Positions 11,658 to 32,394 of a stretch of DNA of 64,000 nt are shown piece by piece. The DNA comes from Flaccisagitta enflata. Taxonomy: Eukaryota > Chaetognatha > Sagittoidea > Aphragmophora. The translations under genes were made by a program, and so were the position numbers. The notes under the pieces are model-generated. The model was not told where the DNA came from, made no database searches, and was given only the letters and a program-made list of their open reading frames with translations. Position 1 is the stretch's first letter, and each line of letters starts with the position of its first letter. The stretch lies in contig OZ231128.1 of the NCBI GenBank assembly GCA_965153355.1, positions 38,130,001 through 38,194,000 on the forward strand, in the 5' to 3' direction.

Positions 11658-14162
11658 AACAAGGCCAACACCTATAAGTCGCGTGCGAGACTTAATTAAT
11701 AATCATATAATCGCCTAATTATAAAATAACGTTATTTCCTGTAATGACGATAATGACAATAATTACCTATTGACCTATAATTGCCTAAAATGACCTATAA
11801 TTACCCATAATCAAACTATGACCTATAAGTACCTATGAAGACCAATAATAACCTATAATTACATATGGACCAATGATTACCTATAATGACGTATGATTAT
11901 CCATAATTACCCAGAATTACCTATAATAACATAATGACCTATATTTACCTATAATGACCTATGATTACCTATAATTACCTATAATTACCCATAATTGAAT
12001 AATGACCTATAAGTATCTATAAAGACCTATGATTACCTACAATTACATATGGACCAATAATTACCTATATTGACCTTTGATTACCCATAATTACCCATAA
12101 TTACCTATTATAACATAATGACCTATAATTACCTATAATGACCTATGATTACCTATAATTACCTATAATTGCATAATGACCTATAATTACCTATAATTGC
12201 CTATGATAAGCTGTAATTACCTTTGACTGAATAATGACCTATAATTACCTAAAATTGTCTATTGACATATAATTACTAGCTTGTACCGAAATGACAATAA
12301 ACAATAATATCAGAATTCTACAAGTAGTTCTTGTTGTGGGGCTGTCTTGGGCTTCTAACGACATCAATTTCAGTTTGAAAATTTTGCATCTTGCTGTCCG
12401 CGCCTTACCTTGAAATTTCCTTTAGCCTATAGGAAACCAAAAAATTCAAGTTACTAAAATCCCATTTTTGACTGCATATTTGAAATCTGCATGAAAAACT
12501 GATAATTGAAAGTGCTCTTCTTTTTTCAAAATTCCTTCAGGATCATAGTCAAATTTCATCTTAAAGATATGACAAAAAGGTAAGTTCGGCGATTTTACAA
12601 AGAAATAAAAGAGAAAGGTAAGTTTTGCAAACTTCAACGCTTATTTTGAGCATCTTCTAGTTGGAATATTGAAAAAAGGAAAGCACTTTCAATTAACAGT
12701 TTTTTCTGCAGATTTCAAATCTGCAGTCAAAACAGATATTTAGGCACTTTGAAATTTTTGGTTCCCCATAGAGGTAGGTTTTACCAAGGGTAAGATGCGG
12801 AAAGCTTAAAGTAGGATTTGAGTGGCAAAACTGATCTTAACAGGAGCCCAAGACAGCCCCACAGCATAAAGTGCATGTGGAATGCCAAATTTATCACTTT
12901 CCGTCATTTAGGTACAAGCTAATAATTACCTATAATGACCTATGATTACCTATTATTACTTATAATTACATAATGACCTATAATTGCCTTTAATGACCTT
13001 TGATTACCTACAATTACCCATAATTGCATAAAGGCCTTTGATTACCAACAATTACCTATAATGACCTATAATGACCTATAATTACCTATAATTACAAAAT
13101 GACCTATAATTACCTATAATTACCTATAATTACCTATAATTATCTATAATCACATAATATCCTATGATTGCCAATAATGACCTATAATTGCATAACGACC
13201 TATAATTACCTATTATGACCTATCATTACCTATAATTACATAATGACCTATTATTACCTATAATTACCTATAATGGCCTATAATTTCCTATAATTACCTA
13301 TAATTACCTATGATTCCATACTGACCAATAATGACCTATAATTAGCTATAATGACCTTTGATTACCTATAATGACCTATAATTGCATAGTAACCTATAAT
13401 TGCATAATAACCTATAATTACCTATAATTACCTATAATCACCTATAATGACCTATAATTACCTATAATTACCTATAATTACCTATGATGACCTATAATTG
13501 CATAATAACCTATAATTACCAATAATGACCTATGATTACCGATGATGACCTATGATTACCTGTAATTGCATAATGACCTATAATGACCTATAATTACCTA
13601 TGATTACCCAAAATTGCATTATGACGTATAAATGCCTATAATTATGTAAATAGAAATTGACTTATACTGCCCTAAATTGACTAATATAATGAGTTAAACT
13701 GACTTAAATTGACTTGAATTTACTTAAAATGACTTAAAATGATCTAGATTGACTTAAATTGACTAAAATTCAATAATGACTCAAATGACTTAATTTGAGT
13801 TAAATTTGACATAAAATGACTTAAATTGACTTAAACTGCCTTAAATTGACTTATACTGAGTAAAACTGACTTAAATTGACTTGAGTTTACTTAAAATGAC
13901 TTAAAATGACCTACACTTACTTAAATTGACTAAAATTCAATAATGACTCAAATGACTTAATTTGACTTAAAGTGACTTAAAATGACTTAAAATGACTTAG
14001 AATTATCTAATTTGACTCAAAATCACTTAATTGACTTAAAATGAATTGATAGGAATAAAACGAATAAAAAAAGTAAAATGGGGACCGACCAACCGACCGA
14101 CCGACCGACCAACCGACGGACGGACAAAGCGAGGTATAGAGTCGCGTGCACGCGACTAAAAA
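11658..14162 (+). mobile_element. 2.5-kb Helentron-like element carrying a satellite
   Basis: Both family termini are present: AACAAGGCCAACACCTATAAGTCGCGTGCG at the start; an ACCGACCGACC tract, GAGTCGCGTGCACGCGAC and TAAAAA at the end. Between them lie about 2 kb of degenerate 10-12 bp repeats (TAATTACCTA, AATGACCTAT) passing at about 13660 into AATTGACTTAA repeats. A TA-flanked MITE sits inside the array at 12279-12919. No coding capacity. Confidence 0.8.
12279..12919. mobile_element. TA-flanked MITE inside the satellite
   Basis: Ends GCTTGTACC and GGTACAAGC, flanked by TA on both sides (12277-12278 and 12920-12921). Inner complementary blocks GGGGCTGTCTTGGGCT and AGCCCAAGACAGCCCC lie about 60 bp from the ends. 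Interrupts the TAATTACCTA array cleanly. Tc1/mariner-like by target preference only. Confidence 0.8.
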
Positions 14163-14525
14163 GCCTCTTTTCCGAAACGTACACATGCATCATCAATTTT
14201 AGTTGCGTTCATCAACAATGTCTTTCAAATCTTTTGAAAATAAAAGGAAAAAAATAAAAATGAAATTGATGAGGTTCAACTTCTGTTTCCCTTTTTGGGC
14301 TACGGCCCCAGAGGAGCCGAGCAATTTCTTGTTTCCACATTTATCTATTTCTTTAGGCTGCTTACAGTTACAATCCCTAAATCTGACTTTATTGGATTAA
14401 AGATCAGTTCTCCTTTATCTTGGGTATTTCTTTTATTTTTCAAATAATGTCCAGATATCCAACACCTCAATAACTGAAAATAACCAACAGTGGGGTATTG
14501 GGAACCGCCGACCATAAAGCATATA

Positions 14526-15168
14526 ACGGGTGGTCAAAAAAAAAGTGTTTTTTTTTATTTACTTATATTTTTTGTAAAAAAATGTTTATGAAAAAAATTC
14601 TTTTTTTGCTAAAAAGATATGGTGCAGGAGAATTTTCTTTATTATTGTAATTTCTGTATATCTTTTTTATATTTGGAGCTATTTACAATTGACTCAATTT
14701 AATTTTGGACCGCATTGATTTTTTGAAAAAATTTTTTGTATAAAAACTAAAAATTCTTTATAGATTCACTATTTATAGTTAAAGATGACTCGAAACCTTG
14801 AAAAAAATCTAAGAAAAATTTTAAAAATACATGCATACAACAAAACAAAAGATACTTCTCAAAAACATTCTTTTGTTTTCTATTTAAAACTCTTTAACCA
14901 AAGCTTGGAGACTTACAATTAATTGTGTTTATATCAGACATGACCTAGTTAAGGTATATGTTTTTTCAAATTAGCTGATATTTATGTTATTACTGATCTA
15001 TGCAAACATTTTATTTTTTTATACTTATATAGTTATTTGTTTGAAAAAATCAAAAAAGTTTATTTTTTGTGTACACTATACTTCATTTTTAGAATATTAA
15101 CTTATAAAAAAAATTCAAAACCTATTGGAGAAAATTCTAGCTTGGTCACTTTTTTTTTGACCACCCGG
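14526..15168. mobile_element. Mariner-like MITE
   Basis: Terminal repeats CGGGTGGTCAAAAAAAAAGTG and its complement, next to TA dinucleotides on both sides. The interior is AT-rich and non-coding. TIR form and TA target are typical of Tc1/mariner non-autonomous elements; family assignment is inferred. Confidence 0.75.
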
Positions 15169-15169
15169 T

Positions 15170-15466
15170 ATGACAGAGAGGCCATTTTTTCTTTTAATTT
15201 TTCTTTTCTTTTTCTTTTGATTTTGCGGCTTATCTTCAAGAGATGGTAGGAATGAAAAAAAGCCCGACGGGTGGTTTTGTTCACCCTCATTTTCTTCTTG
15301 TCTGCCAGTACCTGATACCTCATCCCTTCACCCACCCAAATAAAACCCGATGAGTTATGAGGAAGAACATAAACCAACGTTATCTAAAATTTCTCAACAC
15401 ATATCTTGATTTCTAATGCTTTCTTCTTCATGCTCGCTGGTAGTCTATCTGTCTGTCTGTCCTTTT

Positions 15467-15518
<52 letters not shown>

Positions 15519-16208
15519 TTGCGCTCTTCCATATTTTTAGTACACATGATTCAACAAGAGGGTCCGTTGGTCTCATCAAAATTTGATATATTCATAAGAT
15601 TATCGACAAAGTATGTTGTGACGAACCGACCGAGCTAAAGGTATATCAAATTTACATGGTCTGTCATGATGTCGCGTGCACCATACGTAACATAAAACGA
15701 TTGATGCTAACGCGACGCAACGCAGGCACGAGTATAGGTGAATTGGCGGTGATGAGGGGGTGATTGGGGGGTGACGGGTATTTATTTTTCATGGTGGTGG
15801 GATTTGGGGCAGTGTGGAGTCTTTCGCCTATGATGAGATCTTCGTTCTTCCTCCTCTCATCCTTTCAGAATCATTGTCTTTGTTTTTTACTCTTCTACGC
15901 AAAGTAATGAATCAACCACAATGAGCATCCAATATATTGCACCCCATCTTATACATCCACATGCACATGAAATCTCCAACACTTTCCCTCTTTGACAGAC
16001 AATTACAGATGTTTTGTCATAAAATCATCCGCAATCTTTTTGGACACGACATACGTCAAAACACGAAGGCGAGCAACGAAATTCATATTTGCCGCAATCA
16101 ACGATTTTGAATATCACATTATCAGCCGCAATTCATCATTCATGTTTCTTCAAAGCGTGAATAGTAGCGATCGCACCATCCCTATCGTCCTAACAACCTT
16201 AAGTCGCC
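15170..16208. other. Region upstream of the NAA50-like gene
   Basis: A CT microsatellite at about 15471-15513; otherwise AT-rich and without a recognised feature. Any promoter of the downstream gene should lie here, but I could not identify a TATA box or initiator with confidence. Confidence 0.4.
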
Positions 16209-24940
<8,732 letters not shown>

Positions 24941-24948
24941 CGCTGCCG

Positions 24949-24995
24949 GAATATTCTGCCGGTTTCATGAACATTCCAGAAATTCTGGAATGTTC
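24949..24995 (+). promoter_or_regulatory. Heat-shock-element array upstream of HSP110
   Basis: GAA/TTC pentamer cores occur at 24949 (GAA), 24954 (TTC), then 24964 TTC, 24969 GAA, 24974 TTC, 24979 GAA, and after a one-base phase slip 24983 TTC, 24988 GAA, 24993 TTC. Alternating nGAAn and nTTCn units at 5-bp spacing are the binding site of trimeric heat shock factor HSF1. The array lies about 395 bp before the HSP110 start codon. Confidence 0.85.
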
Positions 24996-25253
24996 GACGC
25001 GCGCCTAGAAGACAATCCCGAACCCACTGTAGAAGGTAGTGGAATAGCTCAGATCAGTCATTTCAACCACTTTTTTAAGAGGCTGCTTCCGACAAATCTG
25101 CCATCCTTGGTCAATGGTTTTGCCGTTTAATTTAGTTTCATCATTCAGCGAAAAACATGTAATCCAATCGAGTACAAGCGTGCAACAAAAACAACATACG
25201 CGGCAGATACGACAACAATTCGGTCTTTAGATCTCAAATCTGATTTAATTATC

Positions 25254-25360
<107 letters not shown>

Positions 25361-25389
25361 GTTTTTCGTTCTCGATACTTAATACAAAA

Positions 25390-27160
25390 ATGTCTGTTAT
25401 CGGATTCGACGTGGGCAATCACTTGTCTTACACCGCCTGCGCCCGCGGCGGTGGCATCGAGACTTTGGCCAATGAATACAGCGCCCGTCACACGCCGACT
25501 TTCGTGTCTTTCAGCGGCAAACGACGACTTATGGGCACCGCCTCTCAACAAGCCGTCGTCACCAACTTGAAAAACACGTGGTACAATCTCAAGCGGTTCA
25601 TCGGACGGTCATTCGACGATCCACGCGTCCAAAGCGAGAAGAATCAATTCGGACCGGCGGGGAAAATGGTTCGTGGAGACGACGGGGGCATTCTCTTCGA
25701 AGCCAGATACATGGATGAGTCCAAGTCATTCACACCGGAACAATTATTGGCCGCCATGCTGACGAAATTGAAGGAAAACGCCGAATTGGCGTTGGATAAC
25801 AAAATCAAAGTAACGGACTGCGTCGTTTCCGTTCCGTCTTACTTCACGGAACAACAACGCCGGAAGATGTTGGAAACCGCGACAATGGCAAATCTCAATT
25901 GCCTCAAGTTGATGAACGAAACGACGGCGGTGGCGCTCGGTTACGGCATTTATAAGCAGGACCTACCGGCGCCGGAAGAAGCTCCACGTCACGTGGTCTT
26001 TGTCGATTTGGGTCAGTCCAGTCTTCAAGCCTCTGTGGCGGCGATGCACAAAGGCAAACTCAAGATGTTGGCGACCGCTTCCGACGCAGATGTTGGCGGA
26101 CGAGATTTCGATCTACGATTGGCGGAGAAATTCGCCGAAGATTTCGCCGCTCGTCATAAAATCGACGTAAAATCTCATCCCCGATCTTTTCTTCGCCTGT
26201 TGGCCGAATGCGAGAAGATGAAGAAGACGATGAGCGCCAACGCCACCGATATTCCCATCAACGTCGAGTGTCTTGTCGAAGAAATTGATTTCTCCTCCAA
26301 AATGAAGCGCGAAGAATTTGAGGGTCTCTGCGGCGATTTACTGGCCAGGATCCGCGTTGTCTTTGAGCGTCTTCTAACTAGTTGTGGATTGACCGTCGAT
26401 CAGATTCACTCCGTCGAGATTGTCGGTGGAGCGTCTCGAATCCCGGCCGTGAAGCGACTCGTCGGCGAAGTGTTTGGCAAAGACCCGTCGACGACGCTGA
26501 ATTCCGACGAAGCTGTGGCTCGTGGCTGCGCGCTTCAATGCGCCATTCTCTCGCCAACATTCCGCGTCAAGGATTTCAGCGTGGAAGACTGCCAAAATTA
26601 TCCCATTGAAATGATCTTTGACAACGTAGATGGAAGCGGCGAACAACGCATGGAGGTGTTTCCCCAAAGAAGCGCTGTGCCAGCGTCTAAAATATTGACT
26701 TTCTACCGGAAGGAACCCTTTAAAATGCGGGTTGAATACAGTTCTCAGGAGGAGGGCGTCGAATTGCCCTTCGCCAATCCCGTCATTGGAGAGTTTCGCG
26801 TCAATGACGTTACGCCAACAGAAGATGGAGAGCCGTCTAAAGTGAAAGTAAAAGTCAGAGTCGATCTTCACGGAATCTTCAAAGTCTCTCAGGCCCAGCT
26901 GGTTGTCAAAAAGGAAGAACTTGTGGAGGAAGCAAAACCGATGGATACAACCACGGGAGGAAGCGCTAACGTTGCTACGGAAGAAGCTGGCTCTACCGAC
27001 GCCCCTCCTGTGCCCGCTGAAGCTACATCCACGGCTTCCAGCAATGAAGAAGCTACGGGTGCGGCTGAGGAAAATGTTTCAGCACCGCCAGAGGACGCCT
27101 CGGAAGAAAACAAAACCGCAGCTCCTGATAAAACAGAGGCGCAAAACAACACACCTGAAG

Positions 27161-27248
<88 letters not shown>

Positions 27249-28164
27249 GACGGAAGCACCAACGCCCAAAAAGAAGTCAAAAATCCAGACTATCACGCTT
27301 ACTATCGATTCAAAGAACACTTCCATGGAACCTTCATTTCTCACTCGCCTTCACGAAGCAGAAAATGAAATGATTTCTCAAGATAGACAGGAAAGTGACA
27401 GACTCGTTGCCAAAAATTCCCTGGAAGAGTACGTCATCGAGATGCGGCGAAAATGCGGCGAAGAGTTGGAACGGTTTGTCGAATCGGAAGCACGAGAAGC
27501 GTTTGTGCGAAAGCTGGATGGAGTGGAAGATTGGTTGTACGAGGATGGAGAGGATGAGTTAAAGAGCGTCTACGTGGCAAAGTTGATCGAGTTGGAGACG
27601 ATCGGCAATCCGATCGTGGAACGACATCGTCAGTTTGAACTTCGACCAAAGGCGTTTGAGAATCTCGAGGCAGTCATCCAAAGAGCCAACGCGTTTGTCA
27701 ATCGCCGTCACGTCGAAGGTGACAAAGAGGTCGAACACATCACCGCCGAAGAGTTTGATAAAGTCGCCACCGCAGCTTCGACCGCCGCAGATTGGAACCG
27801 CAAGACGTTGGAGGAACAAGCGAAGAAGTCGTTGGTGGAACCGCCCGTCGTTTCCGCTTTCACCATCGACGCGGAAAGACAGAAACTGGAGAAGATCGTC
27901 GACGGCGTTATGCAGAAGCCCAAACCAAAGCCAAAGAAAACTGACGAATCGAAAGCCAAGAAGAAGAAAGGAGAAGAAGAAGAAAAGAAGGACGAGGAAA
28001 AGGAGAATGGCGGCAAAGAGAACAGTCACGATGAGGGGAAGCAGGATGTTGAAAAGGATGAGAAGAAAGGAGAAGAAGAACTCATCAAGGACTGCAAAAT
28101 GGAGACGGAAACGTCGACTGAGGGCGGAATGAAAGATCAAACGAACGATATGGATTTAGATTAA
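25390..28164 (+). CDS. HSP110: HSP110 / HSPA4-type chaperone, single exon
   Basis: 924 residues with no intron. HSP110 proteins are large HSP70 relatives that act mainly as nucleotide exchange factors for HSP70 in the cytosol and nucleus, and help disaggregation. The ATPase domain spans residues 1 to about 385: start MSVIGFDVG, LANEYSARHTPTFVSF, LMNETTAVALGYGIYKQDLP, VVFVDLGQSS, IVGGASRIPAVKRL and SDEAVARGCALQCAILSP, all diagnostic of HSP110 rather than canonical HSP70. A beta-domain follows to about 510, then an acidic Ala/Glu-rich loop containing 28 consecutive Gln (593-620). The helical domain runs about 650-870 and the tail is Lys/Glu-rich. There is no signal peptide or KDEL, so it is not HYOU1. 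Human relatives are about 840-860 residues; the excess is loop and tail. Confidence 0.97.
27166..27249. repeat. Coding (CAA)n encoding 28 Gln in HSP110
   Basis: CAA codons ending in one CAG give residues 593-620 of HSP110, inside the acidic linker loop that is variable in this family. Near-pure CAA indicates recent slippage expansion. Confidence 0.95.
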
Positions 28165-28750
28165 AGCCGTGTCAGAAAAAGACGCATTTAGTTTGTAGTT
28201 TTTACACATGTATTAGAATAGGACGATAATCATTGACCATATTGTTGTGTCTTTACGCCGAAAAACACTTTCATAGACATACAGTGGACTACCGCCTTTT
28301 CGTCACCTGATTTAACGACCTTTCCGATTTAACATCCAAGCTTCTTTGGTCCCAAATTTTTGCAGGCTTTTGTAATGTTAATTTTACCTGATTTAACAAC
28401 ACTTGATATAACAGCCAAACCTGATTTAAAGTCACTATTTTCTGGTCCCTTGAATTTTTTTTCCTGACTTAGTGACATTGACATTTCAATCTAGTTATGA
28501 AGTTTGTTTTCAACTTTTGATATATTGTAAAATTGATGGAAAATTTTTTTAACATAAACTTAAACTTTTAACACAAAAGTGAACAAGATAACAGCTTAAG
28601 AAAAAAAAATATGAAAAAAAAGAGTAAAATGTCAACTATAGAGAACCTCTTTTTTCTTGTGATTTTATATCTCACAAATGATTTTTGGTATTTTATACTT
28701 CTTTTAAATGATGTTGTGAGTCTTTACAAGGCTATATATATATCAGTCTG

Positions 28751-28890
28751 TTTTTAGTCGCAGACACGCAACTACACCTTGCGGTCAGTTGGTAGGTTGG
28801 TCCATTACAAATTTGGTTGAAATCCGAGCAAAAATTGCATTACAGCCCCTACCCAATATTTTGCGACTGTCTTGCCATGTATCCGACATC
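28751..28890 (-). mobile_element. Helentron-like element, eroded
   Basis: Reverse orientation: TTTTAGTCGCAGACACGCAAC hairpin end, TTGCGGTCAGTTGGTAGG, CAGCCCCTACCCAATATTTTGCGAC and CATGTATCCGACATC in place of GTATCCGGCCTTGTT. Diverged but recognisable at both ends. Confidence 0.6.
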
Positions 28891-29163
28891 GGAAGGTGAT
28901 GGTTATTGGTGGATATAGTTGAGATAGGCCTGGCCTAGGAGCTTGATAGGTGGCCAATTAGGGCCAGTGTGAGGGTGGAAGGTGGTGGTTATGGGTGGAT
29001 ATAGTTGAGATAGGCCTAGGAGCTTGATAAGTGGCCAATTAGGGCCAGTGTGAGGGTGGAAGGTGGTGGTTATGGGTGGATAAAGTTAAGATAGGCCTAG
29101 GAGCTTGATAGATGGCCAATTAGGGCCAGTGTGAGGGTGGAAGGTGGTGGTTATGGGTAGATA

Positions 29164-29672
29164 CAGTAGATGTCGTCTATAGTTGGAAATACGGGGGTCC
29201 AAATATCATAACTACTATTTATGCCAATGAAATGAAACTGTGTATGTATAATGCTTATGCCCTATAGGGTTGACGATGGGGTATAGCAGCTCTGTGGATA
29301 GAAAATTCTTTTGAATATACTAAATCATATTAACTCCACTTGAGCAGCAATTGGAATTGGTCTAGTGGTTAACTCACTTGACTTTAGAATTATTGTGATC
29401 ACTTTATTTCTTTAAAGGTTCCAGGTTCGAATTTCAGGTTGGTTTTGCAATTAAAGCAAATAAATAAAGCTGAAATTCTACCATAAAAGTGATTGATCCT
29501 AATGTTTTATACTAAAAGTTTTTTTTGTAAGGTAAGCCATAGGGGGATGCCATACCCCATCGTCAACCCCTTAGGGTCTATACATTACACCAGCAAAATA
29601 TCAGTCCCCTCATTGTACTGATGCTCAGGTTATGAGCTCCCCCGTATTTCCAAGTCTAGACGACATCTACTG
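29164..29672. mobile_element. TA-flanked MITE with CAGTAGATGTCGTCTA ends
   Basis: Terminal repeats of about 35 bp start CAGTAGATGTCGTCTA and are flanked by TA (29162-29163, 29673-29674). Removing the MITE and one TA rebuilds the neighbouring minisatellite unit GGATATAGTTGAG. The interior has a tRNA-like promoter block at 29348-29440. Sister copies: 51593-52101 and 56346-56854. Confidence 0.88.
29348..29440 (+). other. tRNA-like A and B boxes (SINE-like segment)
   Basis: TGGTCTAGTGG at 29358-29368 fits an RNA polymerase III A box, and GGTTCGAATTT at 29424-29434 fits a B box. No closed tRNA cloverleaf can be drawn, so this looks like a tRNA-derived SINE fragment carried by the MITE, not a tRNA gene. 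Confidence 0.6.
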
Positions 29673-30059
29673 TATAGTTGAGATAGGCCTAGGAGCTTGA
29701 TAGATGGCCAATTTGGGCCAGTGTGCCGACCTTGTTGTTAGTTTATCTTTGTCTATCTGTCTTTGTCTTTCTGTATGTCCTTACCTCTGACTGTCTTCAT
29801 GTCTGCATGTCTGTTGATCATTTGCACAAACGCTTGATTAAAGATTTTCAATTGAAGACTGATGCTTGCTTTAGTTGCTGATGAAGATATTTAGATTATT
29901 TGAAGAAAATTTGAAATTCGATTTAACAACATTCGGATTTAACGACCGAAAATCCCCAGTCCCTTAAAGGTCGTTAAATCGGGTTCCCACTGTAGTTGCC
30001 TTCTGAGAACAGAGAGAAAGAGGGAGAGAGGGAGAGAGTGTGTGAGAGTGTGAGTGTGA

Positions 30060-30200
<141 letters not shown>

Positions 30201-30404
30201 GGACTGAAAATAGCCTCTAGTATTAACGTGGCCATATTAAAACCCAATCCACTCAATTTCTTTCTTTATGTGTATACATTGCTCATTTCTCATCATTTTT
30301 CTGTTGCCTCTTACCTTATGTTAGATCCTTACTGCTATCACTCCTCATTATGTTGTCTTTAATTTTTGAAGCCCCCCGGTGACTGTATCTTTACCAAATA
30401 TATA

Positions 30405-30961
30405 CAGTAGATGTCGTCTAGACTTGGAAATACTGGGGAATTCATTACAGGAAGACAAATTTACTTAAGAGACTGGTATTGGGAATATAGACTAATAAAA
30501 GGATGCTTTGTTGCTATGGAAACACATTTTCATGTATTCACGCTAAAGTATCAATATTTTGAGAAATTTTTTTAGGGAACACTGTTCAAAATAAAATTTG
30601 CTAGAACTCTCCCACAGTATGTTCTGTAAGAATATTGCTCGTTTAGCCGTTGCTAGGGAGCGTTACTATGTGTGACAGCCCTGTGATGCTCTCTAGCAAC
30701 CGCCAAACCAGCGATATTCTTACAGAACATACTGTGGGAAAGTTGTAGCAAATTTTTTTTTAAAACAATGTTCCTTCAAAAAAATTCTCAAAAATTAATA
30801 CTTTAGCGTAAATACATGGAAATGTGTTTCCATGGCAACCAACACCCATAGGCAATAAAGCATCCTTTTATTAGTTTATGTTTCAAATATCACTCTCTTA
30901 ACTTTATTTGTCTTCCTGTAATGAATTCCCCCGTATTTCCAAGTCTAGACGACATCTACTG
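30405..30961. mobile_element. TA-flanked MITE, CAGTAG family
   Basis: Ends CAGTAGATGTCGTCTAGAC and GTCTAGACGACATCTACTG, flanked by TA. The interior differs from the 29164 copy and instead matches the 21050 copy (GTTGCTATGGAAAC, CCCACAGTATGTTCTGTAAGAAT, GCCGTTGCTAGGGAGC). One set of termini thus bounds two different interiors. Sits 190 bp before the HOP start codon. Confidence 0.85.
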
Positions 30962-31151
30962 TACCATTTTTTGAACGTTTAGATATTGAACGGCATTGTT
31001 TTTTACACTTTAAGCAAAAAAAAAAAAAAAACAAAAAAAAACATAAACAACAGCAAATACAACAAAGAAAGAAAAAAAAAACTTAAGTCAACAAATCCTT
31101 AAAAATCGAGAAAAACTATAACAAATACTAGTAAATCACCAAACAGTAACG

Positions 31152-31555
31152 ATGCCATCAGCGGCGGAATTGAAAACGAAAGGCAATGAAGCGCTTTCCA
31201 AGGGTCACGTGACCGAGGCCATTAATTTGTACACTTCCGCCATCGAATTGGAACCGTCCAATCACGTGCTTTTCTCTAATCGTAGCGCCGCCTACTGCAA
31301 ATCGCGCGAGTTTGACAAAGCGTTAGATGACGCCGTAGTTTGCACAAAAATCAACTCGATATGGGGAAAAGGTGTGTATGTTAGTTTGTGTGTGTGTGTG
31401 TGTTTTAGTGTGTTTGTGTATGTATGTGTGTGTTTGTGTTTGTGTGTGTGTTTGTGGCAGTGAATACATGTGTGTGCGTGGTTGTGTGTGGTCATGATCT
31501 TTACTAAGTGACTAACACTCTCCCTCTTCTTTTTATTTAAAGTTCTGGCCTAACA

Positions 31556-31586
<31 letters not shown>

Positions 31587-32000
31587 ATCCTGTATCTAGG
31601 TTGGCAACGCAAAGCGACGGCTTTGGAGTTTCAGGGTCGTTACGCCGAGGCTGTGATGGCGTATGATGACGGTCTCAAGATCGACGCCGACAACAAACAG
31701 CTCGTCGAAGGCCGCAAAGCAGCTATGAGGAACGCCAGTCAAAACGAAAAGGGATTCGCCAACATGTTCGGCTTCCCAGATTTGTGGGAAAAATTGGAAA
31801 AGCACCCGGTCACCAGGGAAATGCTCAAAAAAGACAAAGAGTACAAGGATCTTATCGAATTTTTGCAGGTGCGTGCTGATATCTGAATATAAAACAAAGC
31901 AAACTCAACCAAATTGACGAACAAACTAAAACGTGTGGATTAACTCAACTGTATTCATTTTGCCTTCGATGATTTCCCCTTAGACTTGTTGTTGTTGTTT

Positions 32001-32034
<34 letters not shown>

Positions 32035-32362
32035 AGTTGTTGTTGTTGTTGTAGTTGTTGTTGTTATAGTGGTTGTTGTTGTTGTTGTTGTAGTTGTCTT
32101 TATTATAGTTGCTGTTTTTTGTTATAGTTGTTATTTTGTTATAGATGTTGTTTTTGTTATTGCTTTTTGTTGTTTCTTGTTGATGATGTTGGTGTTGTGG
32201 TTAGCACTGTTGTTGTTGTAGTTTTTGACGCGATGAATAAAGAATGAAATCTATCGTCCTACTCGTACTAGTGAACTACTGAAAAAAGTTTCGCTTTAAT
32301 GTTTGGTATAAAGCATCGTTGTAAAAGTATTGTGTTGCTCTTTCTTCTCCCATGATTTTGAC

Positions 32363-32394
<32 letters not shown>

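Larger units (their letters stand above)
28890..29730. repeat. Minisatellite (ATAGTTGAGATAGGCCTAGG) split by a MITE
   Basis: Units of about 75-80 bp contain GGTGGTTATGGGTGGATA, TAGTTGAGATAGGCC and GGCCAATTAGGGCCAGTG. Three to four units precede 29160 and one follows 29675; the MITE at 29164 lies exactly at a GATATAG in a unit. Confidence 0.8.
28282..29992. mobile_element. TA-flanked element CAGTGG, expanded and nested
   Basis: Ends CAGTGGACTACCGCC and the complement-like GGTTCCCACTG, flanked by TA (28280-28281, 29993-29994). Inner blocks GATTTAACGACC and GGTCGTTAAATC pair. CAGTG ends with TA targets suggest a Tc1/mariner (pogo/Tigger-like) non-autonomous element; a shorter relative is at 49272. 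The middle has been enlarged by a Helentron-like copy (28751-28890), a 64-80 bp minisatellite and another MITE (29164-29672). No transposase seen. Confidence 0.7.

Noticed and set aside
26374-26871. 165-codon minus-strand frame inside HSP110
   Set aside because: Antisense shadow of a GC-rich coding exon; no domain or independent signal.
27559-28140. 193-codon minus-strand frame at the HSP110 3' end
   Set aside because: Complement of the Lys/Glu-rich tail; hydrophobic translation is a composition effect.
29348-29440. A functional tRNA gene
   Set aside because: A and B boxes exist but acceptor and anticodon stems do not close; better read as SINE-like sequence in a MITE.
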